In this document: positions 16,244 to 24,777 of the stretch, piece after piece
Numbering within the stretch: position 1 is the stretch's first letter
How the letters are laid out: the number at the start of each line of letters is the position of its first letter
Source of the DNA: an uncultured Phycisphaerales bacterium
GTDB taxonomy: Bacteria > Planctomycetota > Phycisphaerae > Sedimentisphaerales > Anaerohalosphaeraceae
DNA: 64,000 nt
Direction of reading: 5' to 3'
Assembly: GCA_937868095.1 (NCBI GenBank)
Contig: CALMLO010000065.1
Coordinates: 1 to 64,000, forward strand
Translations under genes and position numbers: made by a program
The notes under the pieces: model-generated
What the model was told of the DNA's origin: nothing
Databases searched by the model: none
The model's input: the letters and a program-made list of their open reading frames with translations, nothing else

Positions 16244-17176
16244 TTATACTCGCTGGGCGATTCTCAGTTTCGCACTGCGGGAGCGAGGATTAGCCATCTG
16301 TTCCTCTCTTGCCGCTGTTAAAGGTTTCGGTGTCAGAATCGTATATACTTGTTCCATTTTATTCTTTCGGAAGTTGTTTTTTACAAGTCTGTCTTCCAAA
16401 CTGTGAAAACTGATCACTGCGAAAAAGCCGCCCGGTTGGAGCAGGTTCGGAGCGTCCTCCAGCAGTGATTCCAGGCATTCCAGCTCGCGATTTACTGCAA
16501 TCCGAAGGGCCTGAAACGTTCTTGTGGCTGGGTCAATTCGCCCGGCCGGCCGCCGACCCGGTTTGGATAAGGCCTTTTTAACAATCAAGGCCAGCTGACC
16601 GGTGGTGGTGATTTTCTGCCGCTGTCTTGCCTGGACGATAAAGCGGGCAATCCGTCGAGAAGCCCGGTCTTCTCCATATTTATAAATTAAATCAGCCAGT
16701 TTGTTCTCATCCAGCTGATTTACCAAATCCGCAGCAGTTACTGTCAGCCGATCGTCCAGCCGCATATCCAGCGGCATATCGGATTGAAAACTCAGTCCGC
16801 GTTCGGGGTCTTCCATCTGAGCCGAGCAGAATCCTAAATCGGCCAGGATGAAATCTGCCTTTGCAAGGCCGTGTTCTTTCATAACCTCCGGCAGTTTGGC
16901 GAAATTTTCTCTGACGAGCACGACCTTGCAGGCCAAGCCGCTTAAATTGACTTGGGCCCGCTGGATGCATTTTGGATCTACGTCCAGACCCAGAATCATC
17001 CCCTCAGGGCCCAATTGGGCGCCGAACAATCGGCTATGGCCTCCGCTGCCAATGGTTGTATCCACAACCAGCCCATCCTTCGGCAGCCGAATGTGTTCGA
17101 CTAATTCTTTACAAAGAACCGGAATATGACTGGGCGAATAGTCCTCCCTGAGATTCGCCCAGCCATTGTGCGTCAT
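16244..17176 (-). CDS. rsmH: 16S rRNA (cytosine-1402-N4)-methyltransferase
   Basis: The 310-residue MraW/RsmH protein methylates C1402 of 16S rRNA using S-adenosylmethionine. It shows the N-terminal HIPVLCKELVEHI, the SAM-binding VVDTTIGSGGHS, LGLDVDPKCI, ADFILADLGFCSAQME, and the C-terminal RTFQALRIAVNRELECL and AVISFHSLEDRLVKN. Length is normal. The canonical motif around DLG[VF]SSxQ reads LGFCSAQ here, a small change. It follows mraZ and a 67-residue gene in the order expected of a dcw cluster. Confidence 0.96.
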   Translation of the reverse strand: MTHNGWANLREDYSPSHIPVLCKELVEHIRLPKDGLVVDTTIGSGGHSRLFGAQLGPEGMILGLDVDPKCIQRAQVNLSGLACKVVLVRENFAKLPEVMKEHGLAKADFILADLGFCSAQMEDPERGLSFQSDMPLDMRLDDRLTVTAADLVNQLDENKLADLIYKYGEDRASRRIARFIVQARQRQKITTTGQLALIVKKALSKPGRRPAGRIDPATRTFQALRIAVNRELECLESLLEDAPNLLQPGGFFAVISFHSLEDRLVKNNFRKNKMEQVYTILTPKPLTAAREEQMANPRSRSAKLRIAQRV

Positions 17177-17201
17177 CTCAATACCCTTCCTTTGGTATTG
17201 T

Positions 17202-17405
17202 TTAGTGAGCAGCAGCCATTACAGCCCGCTCTGCCAAACGTATCACGTCTTCCGAAAAAGATACTTTTTCGAAAAGAGGACTTTTTTGTTTGAGTTCTTC
17301 AAGCCGTTCCTCCAGAAAATTCAAACTGCGATGGATTTGTTCATCCAGCGGATGGCTGCCTTCCAGAAATCGTTGAAGTTTATAGATTGCCTCGGTTGTC
17401 TTCAT
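17202..17405 (-). CDS. Small helical protein between mraZ and rsmH
   Basis: I do not recognise this 67-residue protein. It is short, charged and predicted mostly helical (FLEERLEELKQKSPLFEKVSFSEDVIRLAERAVMAAA), with no membrane segment or signal. Evidence that it is real: GGAGG lies eight bases before its ATG, it begins three bases after the mraZ stop, and it fills the space before rsmH exactly, all on the same strand. A role in wall or division control is guessed only from position. Confidence 0.65.
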   Translation of the reverse strand: MKTTEAIYKLQRFLEGSHPLDEQIHRSLNFLEERLEELKQKSPLFEKVSFSEDVIRLAERAVMAAAH

Positions 17406-17408
17406 GTT

Positions 17409-17936
17409 TTATTCCTCCATTTGTTCGACATCTTCTTCGGTATAAGCTGCTTTCTGGGCCTCTTTTTGAAGAAGCGACTTTCGGGCTCGCATCAGCTGCC
17501 GTTCGTAGGTGGAAGCTTTTTCTGCAACGAATCGCTCCCAGTCTTCCGTGTTCCAGATTTCAATATGGTCTCGAACGCCTACAAGGGTCAGCTGATTGCC
17601 CAACTTGGCACGTTTTTTTAATTTTTCATGAATGAGGAGCCGACCCTGGCGGTCAAATTCGACTGTGCTTGAAAAAGCAAAATACAATCGCTCCACGCTA
17701 ATCATGTCATCGTCCGGAATGCTTTTATCTGCGGCCAAATCTGCCAGCAACTGCTCATAGCATTTTTCCGGATAGAGGCATAGAATCCCATCGACCCCGA
17801 GCGCAAGAATCCAATCGCTGCCGTATTTTTCAGCATCCACCTTGCTGCGAAGTTTGGTGGAGATGAAAAGTCGGTTCTTTTCATCAACTACATGCTCGTA
17901 TTCGCCTGTTAGCTTAAGCATGGGACATCGTGCCAT
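17409..17936 (-). CDS. mraZ: MraZ transcriptional regulator
   Basis: The 175-residue protein has two MraZ/SpoVT-AbrB-type repeats: GEYEHVVDEKNRLFISTKLR near residue 11 and FAFSSTVEFDRQGRLLIHEKLKKRA near residue 85, the second with the conserved D-x-x-G-R-L. MraZ forms a ring and binds the promoter of its own dcw operon. A Lys/Glu-rich helical tail of about 30 residues makes it longer than most family members (about 145-150). It is the first gene of the minus-strand arm, 32 bases downstream of a predicted promoter. No clear cluster of TGGGN boxes is visible. Confidence 0.93.
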   Translation of the reverse strand: MARCPMLKLTGEYEHVVDEKNRLFISTKLRSKVDAEKYGSDWILALGVDGILCLYPEKCYEQLLADLAADKSIPDDDMISVERLYFAFSSTVEFDRQGRLLIHEKLKKRAKLGNQLTLVGVRDHIEIWNTEDWERFVAEKASTYERQLMRARKSLLQKEAQKAAYTEEDVEQMEE

Positions 17937-17967
17937 TTTTTGCTATTTATCTTTAATTTTATGGGGA

Positions 17968-17996
17968 ACAGTACCACATTATTATTTTCGTGTCAA
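17968..17996 (-). promoter_or_regulatory. Promoter of the mraZ arm of the dcw cluster
   Basis: On the minus strand there is a perfect TTGACA (17996-17991), a 17-base spacer and TACTGT (17973-17968). The predicted start is near 17961, giving a leader of about 25 bases. No strong Shine-Dalgarno sequence precedes the mraZ ATG. Confidence 0.65.
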
Positions 17997-18368
17997 AACC
18001 AATTTTTCTAAAAAATAAAAAGTTTTTTCTGAAGATTGTTGGAGCAAAAAGGGGGAGACGGGTTGTTAACTATATGTAGTGTATTTTATGTTACGAATGA
18101 CCCTATAGGTAGAGATTGGTTGGGTGCCTATCATTCCAGGACAAGACGTGTCTTTTTAAGTTTTTTTTATTGTTTGCTGTTGAAATGTACCACTTTCTCA
18201 CACCTTCCCTGTATACCACACAAAATAGGTATATAATATATTGTATAAGGAAAGAAATTTCTTGTAGACTTACCATAATATTTTGCTACAAAAGAGGGCA
18301 ATTTCTTTCTTTTTTGCAATAAAAAGAGGTTTTAGTGCGTATAAAAAGGTGATTTTCAAGTAAAACCA
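17997..18368 (+). other. AT-rich intergenic region between divergent mraZ and the exporter operon
   Basis: About 370 bases without a convincing gene. The right half is strongly AT-rich (for example GTATATAATATATTG near 18229-18243) and probably holds the exporter promoter. TTGTAG (18262-18267) and CTACAA (18286-18291) can pair. Small open frames here have no ribosome-binding site or recognisable product. Confidence 0.5.
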
Positions 18369-20276
18369 ATGATGAAATGTTTTGTTAAACACACATTCTG
18401 GTGGGTGCTTAGTATAGGTTTTTTGACCTTGCTGGGTCCTTTGTGGGGATGTAAATCACCGTCGGATTACAGAAAGAATGCTGATGAGATTTCTTATAAG
18501 ATTATTGAGGAAAAGCAGTTAGAATCCCTTGGACGGACCGAATCTTTTACCATTGAACGCCCAAGCGATTTATTTCGAAGACGTTTGGTAGAACTTCAGG
18601 CCCTGCCGGCTTCTCATCCTGCCTCCCTGGGTGCAGACCATCTGAAGCCGATTGCTCACTGGCCTGAGAAAGATTACCCCTTTGCCAAAGAACCAAACGG
18701 TTTGGGGGATACTGAGCCGAATCAGGTGATTACCCTTTCTTTAATGGATGCCTTGCGAATCGGAGCAGCCAATAGTTTTGACTATCAATCTCGAAAGGAG
18801 GCAATTTTTTCAGCAGCGCTGGATTTAGACCTTGCTCGTAATGACTTTCGAACGCTTTTTGCAGGAGCCGCTGAAAGTTATTATGAGGAAAATCGCACCG
18901 CATCGCCGACTCAGCGAGGATTTGTTCACAGCGGCGACCTGAGTGCTTCCAAAAAACTGACCAGCGGTGCTGAAATCAGCGCTGGAATTGCGGCAGATCT
19001 TGTTAATTTACTCTCCCTTGGCGGTGCTTCGTCGATGGGAGTGACGAGTGATGCAAGTATTTCGGTTCCTCTGCTGCGGGGTTCCGGCGCTCATGTTGTT
19101 ACGGAGCCGCTCGTACTGGCAGAGAGACGTGTGATGTATGCTATCTGGGAGTTTGAGCGGTACAAAAGTGAGTTTGCCGTTACAATTGCCAGCGACTACT
19201 TGGGTGTGCTTCGTCAGTCTGATCAAATCCGCAACAGCCAGGAAAACTATATCAGTGCGATTGCTTCGGCTCGGCAGTCCCGTCGGCTGGCTGATGCCGG
19301 TCGGCTGCCCGAAATTCAGGTAGACCAGGCGGTTCAGCGGGAACTAAGTGCCCGTGCTCAATGGATTAGTGCCATGGAGACCTATAAGCAGCGGCTGGAT
19401 TCTTTTAAGACTCGGCTGGGTTTGCCGCCGGATGCATCTGTAGAACTTGACCGCAGCGATTTGGACAAGCTGCAAGTCTATAAAGATTATTTTGTGTATC
19501 CGGAGGCCACTGGAACAGGGACAGGAAAGGATGACAAGTTTCCCGCAGCAGATAGTCCCATTGAGCTGCAGCCGCCTTCGAATGAAGATGCGGGCCCTTT
19601 GGAACTGCCGGAAGATCAAGTTGTGAAGACTGCTTTTGAGAAACGCACGGATTTGTGGGTGACAATGGGGCAAGTATATGATGCCCAGCGGGATGTAATT
19701 GTTAAGGCCGATCGGCTGCGGGCCGAATTGACTCTTTTCGGTTCGGCAAACTGGGGCAGTGGTCGTTCTTTGAACTCCGCCCGAACGGAGGATGCCCAGC
19801 TGGAGTTTGATGAAGGGCTTTTTTCCGCTTTGCTGCATTTGGATCTTCCTTTGGAACGGACGGCAGAGCGAAACGCCTATCGTAAAAGTTATATTGCCCT
19901 CGAGGAGGCCGTTCGGACTCTGCAGGAATCAGAGGATTCGATCAAATTGTCTCTTCGAAATCAATTGCGAAGTTTGCTTGAATCTCGGGAACAGGTGAAA
20001 ATTCAGGCCAAAGCCGTGAATGTTGCAGAAAAACGGCAGAAAAGCACAAAAATGTTTTTGGATGCGGGACGCGCGGAAATTCGAGATTTGCTGGATGCTC
20101 AGGATGCCCTTTTGAGTGCCCAAAATCAGCTGACGGCGTCCATTGTCAGCTATCGGATTGCCGAGCTGAGCATCCAGCGGGATATGGGGGTTTTGCAAGT
20201 AGATGAAACCGGTTTATGGAAGGAGTTTAGTCCGGAGGTTTTGCATGAAACTCAATCTGGGGCAGAAGCCCCCTAA
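18369..20276 (+). CDS. TolC-family outer-membrane efflux protein (lipoprotein)
   Basis: This 635-residue protein has a signal sequence ending in a lipobox-like PLWGC, with Cys28 as the probable lipidated residue. Long helical repeats of the outer-membrane-efflux type follow, including RQSRRLADAGRLPEIQVDQAVQRELSARAQW and a mirror segment KSTKMFLDAGRAEIRDLLDAQDALLSAQNQLTAS. TolC-type trimers form the outer-membrane channel of tripartite exporters. An acidic, Pro-rich insertion near residues 375-415 separates the two halves. The next three genes encode adaptor, ATPase and permease, so they form one exporter operon. It overlaps the adaptor gene by 32 bases. Confidence 0.9.
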   Translation: MMKCFVKHTFWWVLSIGFLTLLGPLWGCKSPSDYRKNADEISYKIIEEKQLESLGRTESFTIERPSDLFRRRLVELQALPASHPASLGADHLKPIAHWPEKDYPFAKEPNGLGDTEPNQVITLSLMDALRIGAANSFDYQSRKEAIFSAALDLDLARNDFRTLFAGAAESYYEENRTASPTQRGFVHSGDLSASKKLTSGAEISAGIAADLVNLLSLGGASSMGVTSDASISVPLLRGSGAHVVTEPLVLAERRVMYAIWEFERYKSEFAVTIASDYLGVLRQSDQIRNSQENYISAIASARQSRRLADAGRLPEIQVDQAVQRELSARAQWISAMETYKQRLDSFKTRLGLPPDASVELDRSDLDKLQVYKDYFVYPEATGTGTGKDDKFPAADSPIELQPPSNEDAGPLELPEDQVVKTAFEKRTDLWVTMGQVYDAQRDVIVKADRLRAELTLFGSANWGSGRSLNSARTEDAQLEFDEGLFSALLHLDLPLERTAERNAYRKSYIALEEAVRTLQESEDSIKLSLRNQLRSLLESREQVKIQAKAVNVAEKRQKSTKMFLDAGRAEIRDLLDAQDALLSAQNQLTASIVSYRIAELSIQRDMGVLQVDETGLWKEFSPEVLHETQSGAEAP

Positions 20277-22125
20277 GAAATTTCAGAGGATTCTCCTTGC
20301 TGGGCTGGCACTATTATTTCTGCTGGCAGGCGGAGTTTATTTATTGGCTTCCGGCCGCGGTTCAGAGCAAGCGATGGCTGTGTTTCCTGTCAAACGGGGA
20401 CCGCTGACCATTGATGTGCTTCAATCCGGTACCATTAAGGCCAAAGAACAGATTATCATTAAGAATGAATTGGAGGGACGTACTTCGATTATTTATCTGG
20501 TTGAAGAGGGGACGCGAGTCAAGGCCGGAGATTTGCTGGTGGAGTTGGATGCCAGTTCCCTGCTGGATTCGAAAATTGACCAGGAGATCAGCGTTCAAAA
20601 TGCAGAGGCATCTTTTATTAGTGCCAAGGAAAATCTGGAGGTGGTTCGCAATCAGGCCGAAAGTGACATAGATGTAGCCCAACTGACTCTGGAATTTGCT
20701 CGCGAAGATCTCAAACAATATAAAGAAGGAGAGTATCCCAAACTGCTTCGAGAGGCCGAAGCCCAGATTAAATTGGCTGAAGAGGAACTTGAACGGGCGC
20801 AGGATACCTTAGCATGGTCCCAGAAACTTTGGGAGGAAAAATATATTTCAGAAAATGAGCTGCAGGCGGATCGATTGGCTGTAACACGGCGGCAGCTGGA
20901 TTTGGAGTTGGCGATCAGCAGCCGAGATTTGCTGCAGAATTTTACCTATCAACGCCAAATTAAGCAGCTTGAAAGTGATATTCGACAGGCCGAGATGGCC
21001 TATGAGCGGACTTTGCGGAAAGCCAACGCCTCTGTCGTGCAGGCGGAAGCGGAATTAAAAGCCCGTCAGGCCGAGTATAATCAGCAAAAAGACAAACTGA
21101 CCAAAATAGAAGACCAGCTGACAAAAACCAAACTGTATGCGCCGGCGGAAGGTTTGGTTATCTATGCCACCAGTGCACAGCGGGGCGGCTTCCGAGGTAA
21201 TCAGGAGCCGCTGATGGAAGGCCAGGAGGTACATGAACGGCAGGAATTGATTTATTTGCCGCTTGGATATTCGGCTCTTGCCGAAGTGAATGTCCATGAA
21301 GCCAGTCTGAAAAAGGTTCATCCGGGTCTGCCGGTCGTGATTACTGTGGATGCACTGCCGGGCCGGAAATTTATTGGAAAGGTCGATTCTATTGCACCGC
21401 TGCCGGATGCACAAAGCATGTGGATGAATCCGGATTTAAGGGTTTATAATACTCAAATCTCGATTGAAGGGGAAGAACCGGCTCTGCGGACGGGCATGAG
21501 CTGCAAAGCCGAAATCATCGTGGCCTATTACGAGAATGCATTGTACGTGCCTGTGCAGTCGGTTATTCAGGTTGGCGGGGAGTATGTGGTTTATGTAGCC
21601 AATGGTTCTTCCTTAGAACGCCGTAAGGTCAAAGTGGGATTAGATAATAACCGAACGATTCATATTCTTGAAGGACTTCAGGAGGGGGAAAATGTCCTGC
21701 TTAATCCTCCTCTCAAAGAAGCGGAGGCGCCGGCGGCAGGATTAGGGCCGAAAGAAGGAGAATCGGCCGAGCTGTTAAGCGAACAGATACGGCAGTATCT
21801 TGAAAAAATCGAGTCCAGCGTCTCTACCCCTCAGGAATCAGTTTCATCGTCTCAGAGCGATTCCGCATCTGTCGAATCTCGCCGGCAAAACACTTCAGAG
21901 GCCCAAAATCAGTCTTTCTCGCAACAGAGTCCCAGACGCCGACGCCTTGAGAATATGACGCCCGAACAGAGGGAAGAAATGCGCCGCCGCTTTGAGAACA
22001 TGACCCCTGAACAGCGGGAGGAGATGCGAAAACAATTTGAAAGCAGGTCATCGCAGGAAGAGGGGACAGAGAAACCTGTACATGCTCCAGCAGAATCTGG
22101 TACAACTTCACAAGAGGGGCAGTGA
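20245..22125 (+). CDS. Periplasmic adaptor (HlyD/MacA-type membrane fusion protein)
   Basis: The 626-residue protein has an N-terminal transmembrane anchor (about residues 12-33) and a barrel/lipoyl motif IVEEGTRVKAGDLLVELD-like near residues 75-100. A long coiled-coil hairpin follows (about 115-300), then a second lipoyl half (KLYAPAEGLVIY) and a beta-barrel domain. It links the inner-membrane ABC transporter to the TolC channel. The C-terminal 120 residues are unusual: Ser/Gln/Glu-rich, with two copies of ENMTPEQREEMR at about 569-580 and 584-595. The start at 20245 has GGAGG six bases upstream, inside the tolC gene. Compared with MacA (about 370 residues), both hairpin and tail are extended. 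Confidence 0.9.
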   Translation: MKLNLGQKPPKKFQRILLAGLALLFLLAGGVYLLASGRGSEQAMAVFPVKRGPLTIDVLQSGTIKAKEQIIIKNELEGRTSIIYLVEEGTRVKAGDLLVELDASSLLDSKIDQEISVQNAEASFISAKENLEVVRNQAESDIDVAQLTLEFAREDLKQYKEGEYPKLLREAEAQIKLAEEELERAQDTLAWSQKLWEEKYISENELQADRLAVTRRQLDLELAISSRDLLQNFTYQRQIKQLESDIRQAEMAYERTLRKANASVVQAEAELKARQAEYNQQKDKLTKIEDQLTKTKLYAPAEGLVIYATSAQRGGFRGNQEPLMEGQEVHERQELIYLPLGYSALAEVNVHEASLKKVHPGLPVVITVDALPGRKFIGKVDSIAPLPDAQSMWMNPDLRVYNTQISIEGEEPALRTGMSCKAEIIVAYYENALYVPVQSVIQVGGEYVVYVANGSSLERRKVKVGLDNNRTIHILEGLQEGENVLLNPPLKEAEAPAAGLGPKEGESAELLSEQIRQYLEKIESSVSTPQESVSSSQSDSASVESRRQNTSEAQNQSFSQQSPRRRRLENMTPEQREEMRRRFENMTPEQREEMRKQFESRSSQEEGTEKPVHAPAESGTTSQEGQ

Positions 22126-22844
22126 TGGTTTCCGGCACATCAAGTCCATCTGCCAATTCGGAGATGATTCGACTGGCCGATGCATGGAAAGTTTACAAGA
22201 TGGGTATGCAGCAGGTCAACGCTCTGGCGGGTATTAATACCTCTTTTTCCAAGGGGAGTTTTTGGGCAATTATGGGCCCCAGCGGTTCAGGGAAAAGCAC
22301 AATGATGAATATTTTGGGCTGCCTGGATCGGCTTACATCCGGCCGCTACTATTTTGATGGGCAGGATATCAGTACGCTGAATGATGATGCGCTCAGCGAA
22401 CTTCGGCTGCGCCGGATCGGGTTTATTTTTCAAAGTTTCAATCTTATTCCGCAGCTGACTGTCCAGAAAAATATTGAATTGCCGCTGTACTATCTCGGCT
22501 GGGATTCTCATCGCAGCAGTGAACGAGCTCGACAGCTGGCCGAACAGGTGGGATTGGGGGAGCGGCTTGGGCATCGTCCGACGGAATTATCAGGCGGGCA
22601 GATGCAGCGGGTCGCCATTGCACGAGCGTTGGCCAATGATCCGCAGGTCATTTTTGCAGATGAACCAACCGGCAACCTTGACACGAAGACCGGACTTCAA
22701 ATTCTTGAGCTGCTGCAAAAACTGCATGCAGAGGGGAAAACGATTATTATGGTTACTCATGAGCCGGATATTGCGGCTTTCGCCCAGTACCAAATGCATA
22801 TGCGGGATGGGAAGATTGAGCGGATTGATGGAGGTGAAAAGTGA
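22125..22844 (+). CDS. ABC transporter ATP-binding protein, MacB/LolD type
   Basis: The 239-residue ATPase shows Walker [11 protein letters not shown]-loop [20 protein letters not shown], signature [15 protein letters not shown], Walker [13 protein letters not shown] and H-loop VTHEPD. The DEPTGNLD form is typical of the MacB/LolD/FtsE group, which drives mechanical export rather than transmembrane substrate passage. The ATG at 22125 shares one base with the adaptor stop; a GTG at 22122 is an alternative. It overlaps the permease gene by four bases. It powers the permease encoded next. Confidence 0.94.
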   Translation: MVSGTSSPSANSEMIRLADAWKVYKMGMQQVNALAGINTSFSKGSFWAIMGPSGSGKSTMMNILGCLDRLTSGRYYFDGQDISTLNDDALSELRLRRIGFIFQSFNLIPQLTVQKNIELPLYYLGWDSHRSSERARQLAEQVGLGERLGHRPTELSGGQMQRVAIARALANDPQVIFADEPTGNLDTKTGLQILELLQKLHAEGKTIIMVTHEPDIAAFAQYQMHMRDGKIERIDGGEK

Positions 22845-24109
22845 GGCAAACTCGCATCGTTCGCAATATTGCCCTTGGGATTGAGAATCTGCTGCTGCAT
22901 AAACTGCGGTCTTTTCTGACAACGCTTGGCATTGTTTTTGGGGTTGGCAGTGTGGTGGCGATGCTCTCTGTGGGTGAAGGAGCCAGCAAGGAAGCCCTCG
23001 AGCAGATTCGCAAACTCGGCAGCAATAATATCATTGTTTCCTCGATGAAAGCGGTGGAAGACGAGTCCATGTCTAACACCCGCGTTTTTATGAGTGTCTA
23101 TGGCCTGACCTATGAGGATTATCAAAGGATTTCAGAGGGCTTTTTGAATGTCCAGAAGACTGCTCCGGCCAAAATCATCCGGAAAGAATCCCGGCTGGGT
23201 GAACGTACCCTTGAGCTGAGAGTGGTGGGTACTACATCGGCTTGGTTTGAGCTGGTTCCCCGTGAGGTTATTGCCGGACGGGTTTTGATGAACATTGATG
23301 TGGAAAATAAAGCCCCTGTGGCTGTTCTAACGGAATATGGCGCCCGTCGGCTTTTGGCAACAGAACATACTATCGGCCAGGCACTTCGTATCGGCGGCGA
23401 TTCCTTTGAGGTTGTGGGGATTGTCAGAAGCGAAGGCGGACAGGCCGGAAATATCCAGATTCCGGATCAGCAGGTGGATGCTTATATTCCGATTGAGGTG
23501 GCCCGCCGATATTTCGGAGACTTTCAGACCCGTGTTACAGCCGGCACACGCGAACGGGAAAAGGTGGAACTGCATCAGGTTATTCTTCAGATTGATTCCA
23601 CTGAGCACGTAGAAGCAACCGCTGCTGCCATTGAGCTGATGCTCAGTCGGTTTCATAAGAAGAAAGACTATCAAATCAGTGTTCCGCTGGCCTTGCTTAA
23701 ACAGGCGGAGGCAACCAAGCGGCAGTTCAATATTGTTCTTGGTTCTATTGCAGGCATCAGTTTGCTGGTAGGCGGTATTGGGATTATGAATATTATGCTT
23801 GCTTCCGTGACAGAACGGACGCGAGAGATTGGGATTCGGCGTGCAATCGGGGCTAAACGAAGGCAGATTATTTTTCAGTTTCTCATTGAGACGGTGGTAC
23901 TGTCCACGACCGGAGGAATCATTGGCCTGGGAGTGGGTACCTTCATTCCATTTATGATTACACTTGTCACCGGCATGGCAACCGTTCTGACGCTGTGGGG
24001 GATTCTGCTGCCTCTGCTGATCAGTATGCTGATTGGGATTTTATTCGGTTTGTATCCGGCAATTCACGCAGCGCAGGTGGATCCTATTGTGGCCTTGCGG
24101 CATGAATGA
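22841..24109 (+). CDS. ABC transporter permease, MacB-type
   Basis: The 422-residue protein begins at GTG with GGAGG nearby and has the MacB topology: one N-terminal membrane helix (LRSFLTTLGIVFGVGSVVAML), a large periplasmic MacB_PCD domain (about residues 45-270), then three C-terminal helices including GGIGIMNIMLASVTERTREIGIRRAIGAKRRQI, the FtsX-family signature. With TolC, adaptor and ATPase this makes a complete tripartite exporter for an unknown substrate, such as a peptide, lipid or antibiotic. A fused ATPase domain is absent, the ATPase being separate. Confidence 0.94.
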   Translation: MRQTRIVRNIALGIENLLLHKLRSFLTTLGIVFGVGSVVAMLSVGEGASKEALEQIRKLGSNNIIVSSMKAVEDESMSNTRVFMSVYGLTYEDYQRISEGFLNVQKTAPAKIIRKESRLGERTLELRVVGTTSAWFELVPREVIAGRVLMNIDVENKAPVAVLTEYGARRLLATEHTIGQALRIGGDSFEVVGIVRSEGGQAGNIQIPDQQVDAYIPIEVARRYFGDFQTRVTAGTREREKVELHQVILQIDSTEHVEATAAAIELMLSRFHKKKDYQISVPLALLKQAEATKRQFNIVLGSIAGISLLVGGIGIMNIMLASVTERTREIGIRRAIGAKRRQIIFQFLIETVVLSTTGGIIGLGVGTFIPFMITLVTGMATVLTLWGILLPLLISMLIGILFGLYPAIHAAQVDPIVALRHE

Positions 24110-24123
24110 AGGAGCGGCTCCGG

Positions 24124-24762
24124 ATGGGTGGTATGGAGTGGAAGCAGGGGCAGAAAATACTGTTTATCGGCGACAGTATTACGGACGCACAGCGGTGTGA
24201 AACTTCGCATGCCCCGCTGGGGCGCGGATATGTGTATTTTGCCGGCTGTTTTCTGCAGGCGGCGTTTCCTCATTTGGATTTACAGATTGAAAATCGCGGC
24301 ATCAGCGGCGATACCTCTCGTGAATTGCTCCGGCGGTGGAAGAGGGATTGTCTGGATTTATGTCCGGATGTAGTGAGTATTTTGATCGGCATCAATGATT
24401 TGTGGCGGCAGTTCAAACCTATTTTTAAATCGCACAAAACCCCTGTGTCTGCGGCAGAATACGAAGACAATCTTCGACAAATGCTTTCTGCGGTGGCGGC
24501 AATTGGGAGCCGGGTGATTTTAATGGAACCATTCTACTTCTGCTATGATTTGCAGGACCCGATGCGAAAGGCGCTGAAGGGTTATCTGGATGCGGTGCAT
24601 CGTCTGGCTGAAGAATACAAGACTTTACTCATCCCTCTTCAGCAGGCCTATGAACAAATCAAGGAAGGGGTTCCTGAACCGCGCTGGTCGCCTGACCGGG
24701 TGCATCCGTATCCGTGGGCACATGCCTGGATTGCCCGCCAGTGGCTGACGACGGTTGCGTAA
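24124..24762 (+). CDS. SGNH/GDSL-family hydrolase
   Basis: This 212-residue protein has block I FIGDSITDA with the nucleophile Ser18, a Gly in NRGISGDTS, block III IGINDLW and the Asp-His pair in PDRVHPYPWAH. SGNH enzymes hydrolyse esters, including acetyl groups on sugars and acyl chains. No signal peptide is seen, so it is probably cytoplasmic. An in-frame ATG at 24106 overlaps the permease stop, but the ATG at 24124 has AGGAG nine bases upstream. It may be co-transcribed with the exporter. It converges on pheT with 15 bases between stops. Confidence 0.88.
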   Translation: MGGMEWKQGQKILFIGDSITDAQRCETSHAPLGRGYVYFAGCFLQAAFPHLDLQIENRGISGDTSRELLRRWKRDCLDLCPDVVSILIGINDLWRQFKPIFKSHKTPVSAAEYEDNLRQMLSAVAAIGSRVILMEPFYFCYDLQDPMRKALKGYLDAVHRLAEEYKTLLIPLQQAYEQIKEGVPEPRWSPDRVHPYPWAHAWIARQWLTTVA

Positions 24763-24777
24763 GAACGCTGCCAGTAT

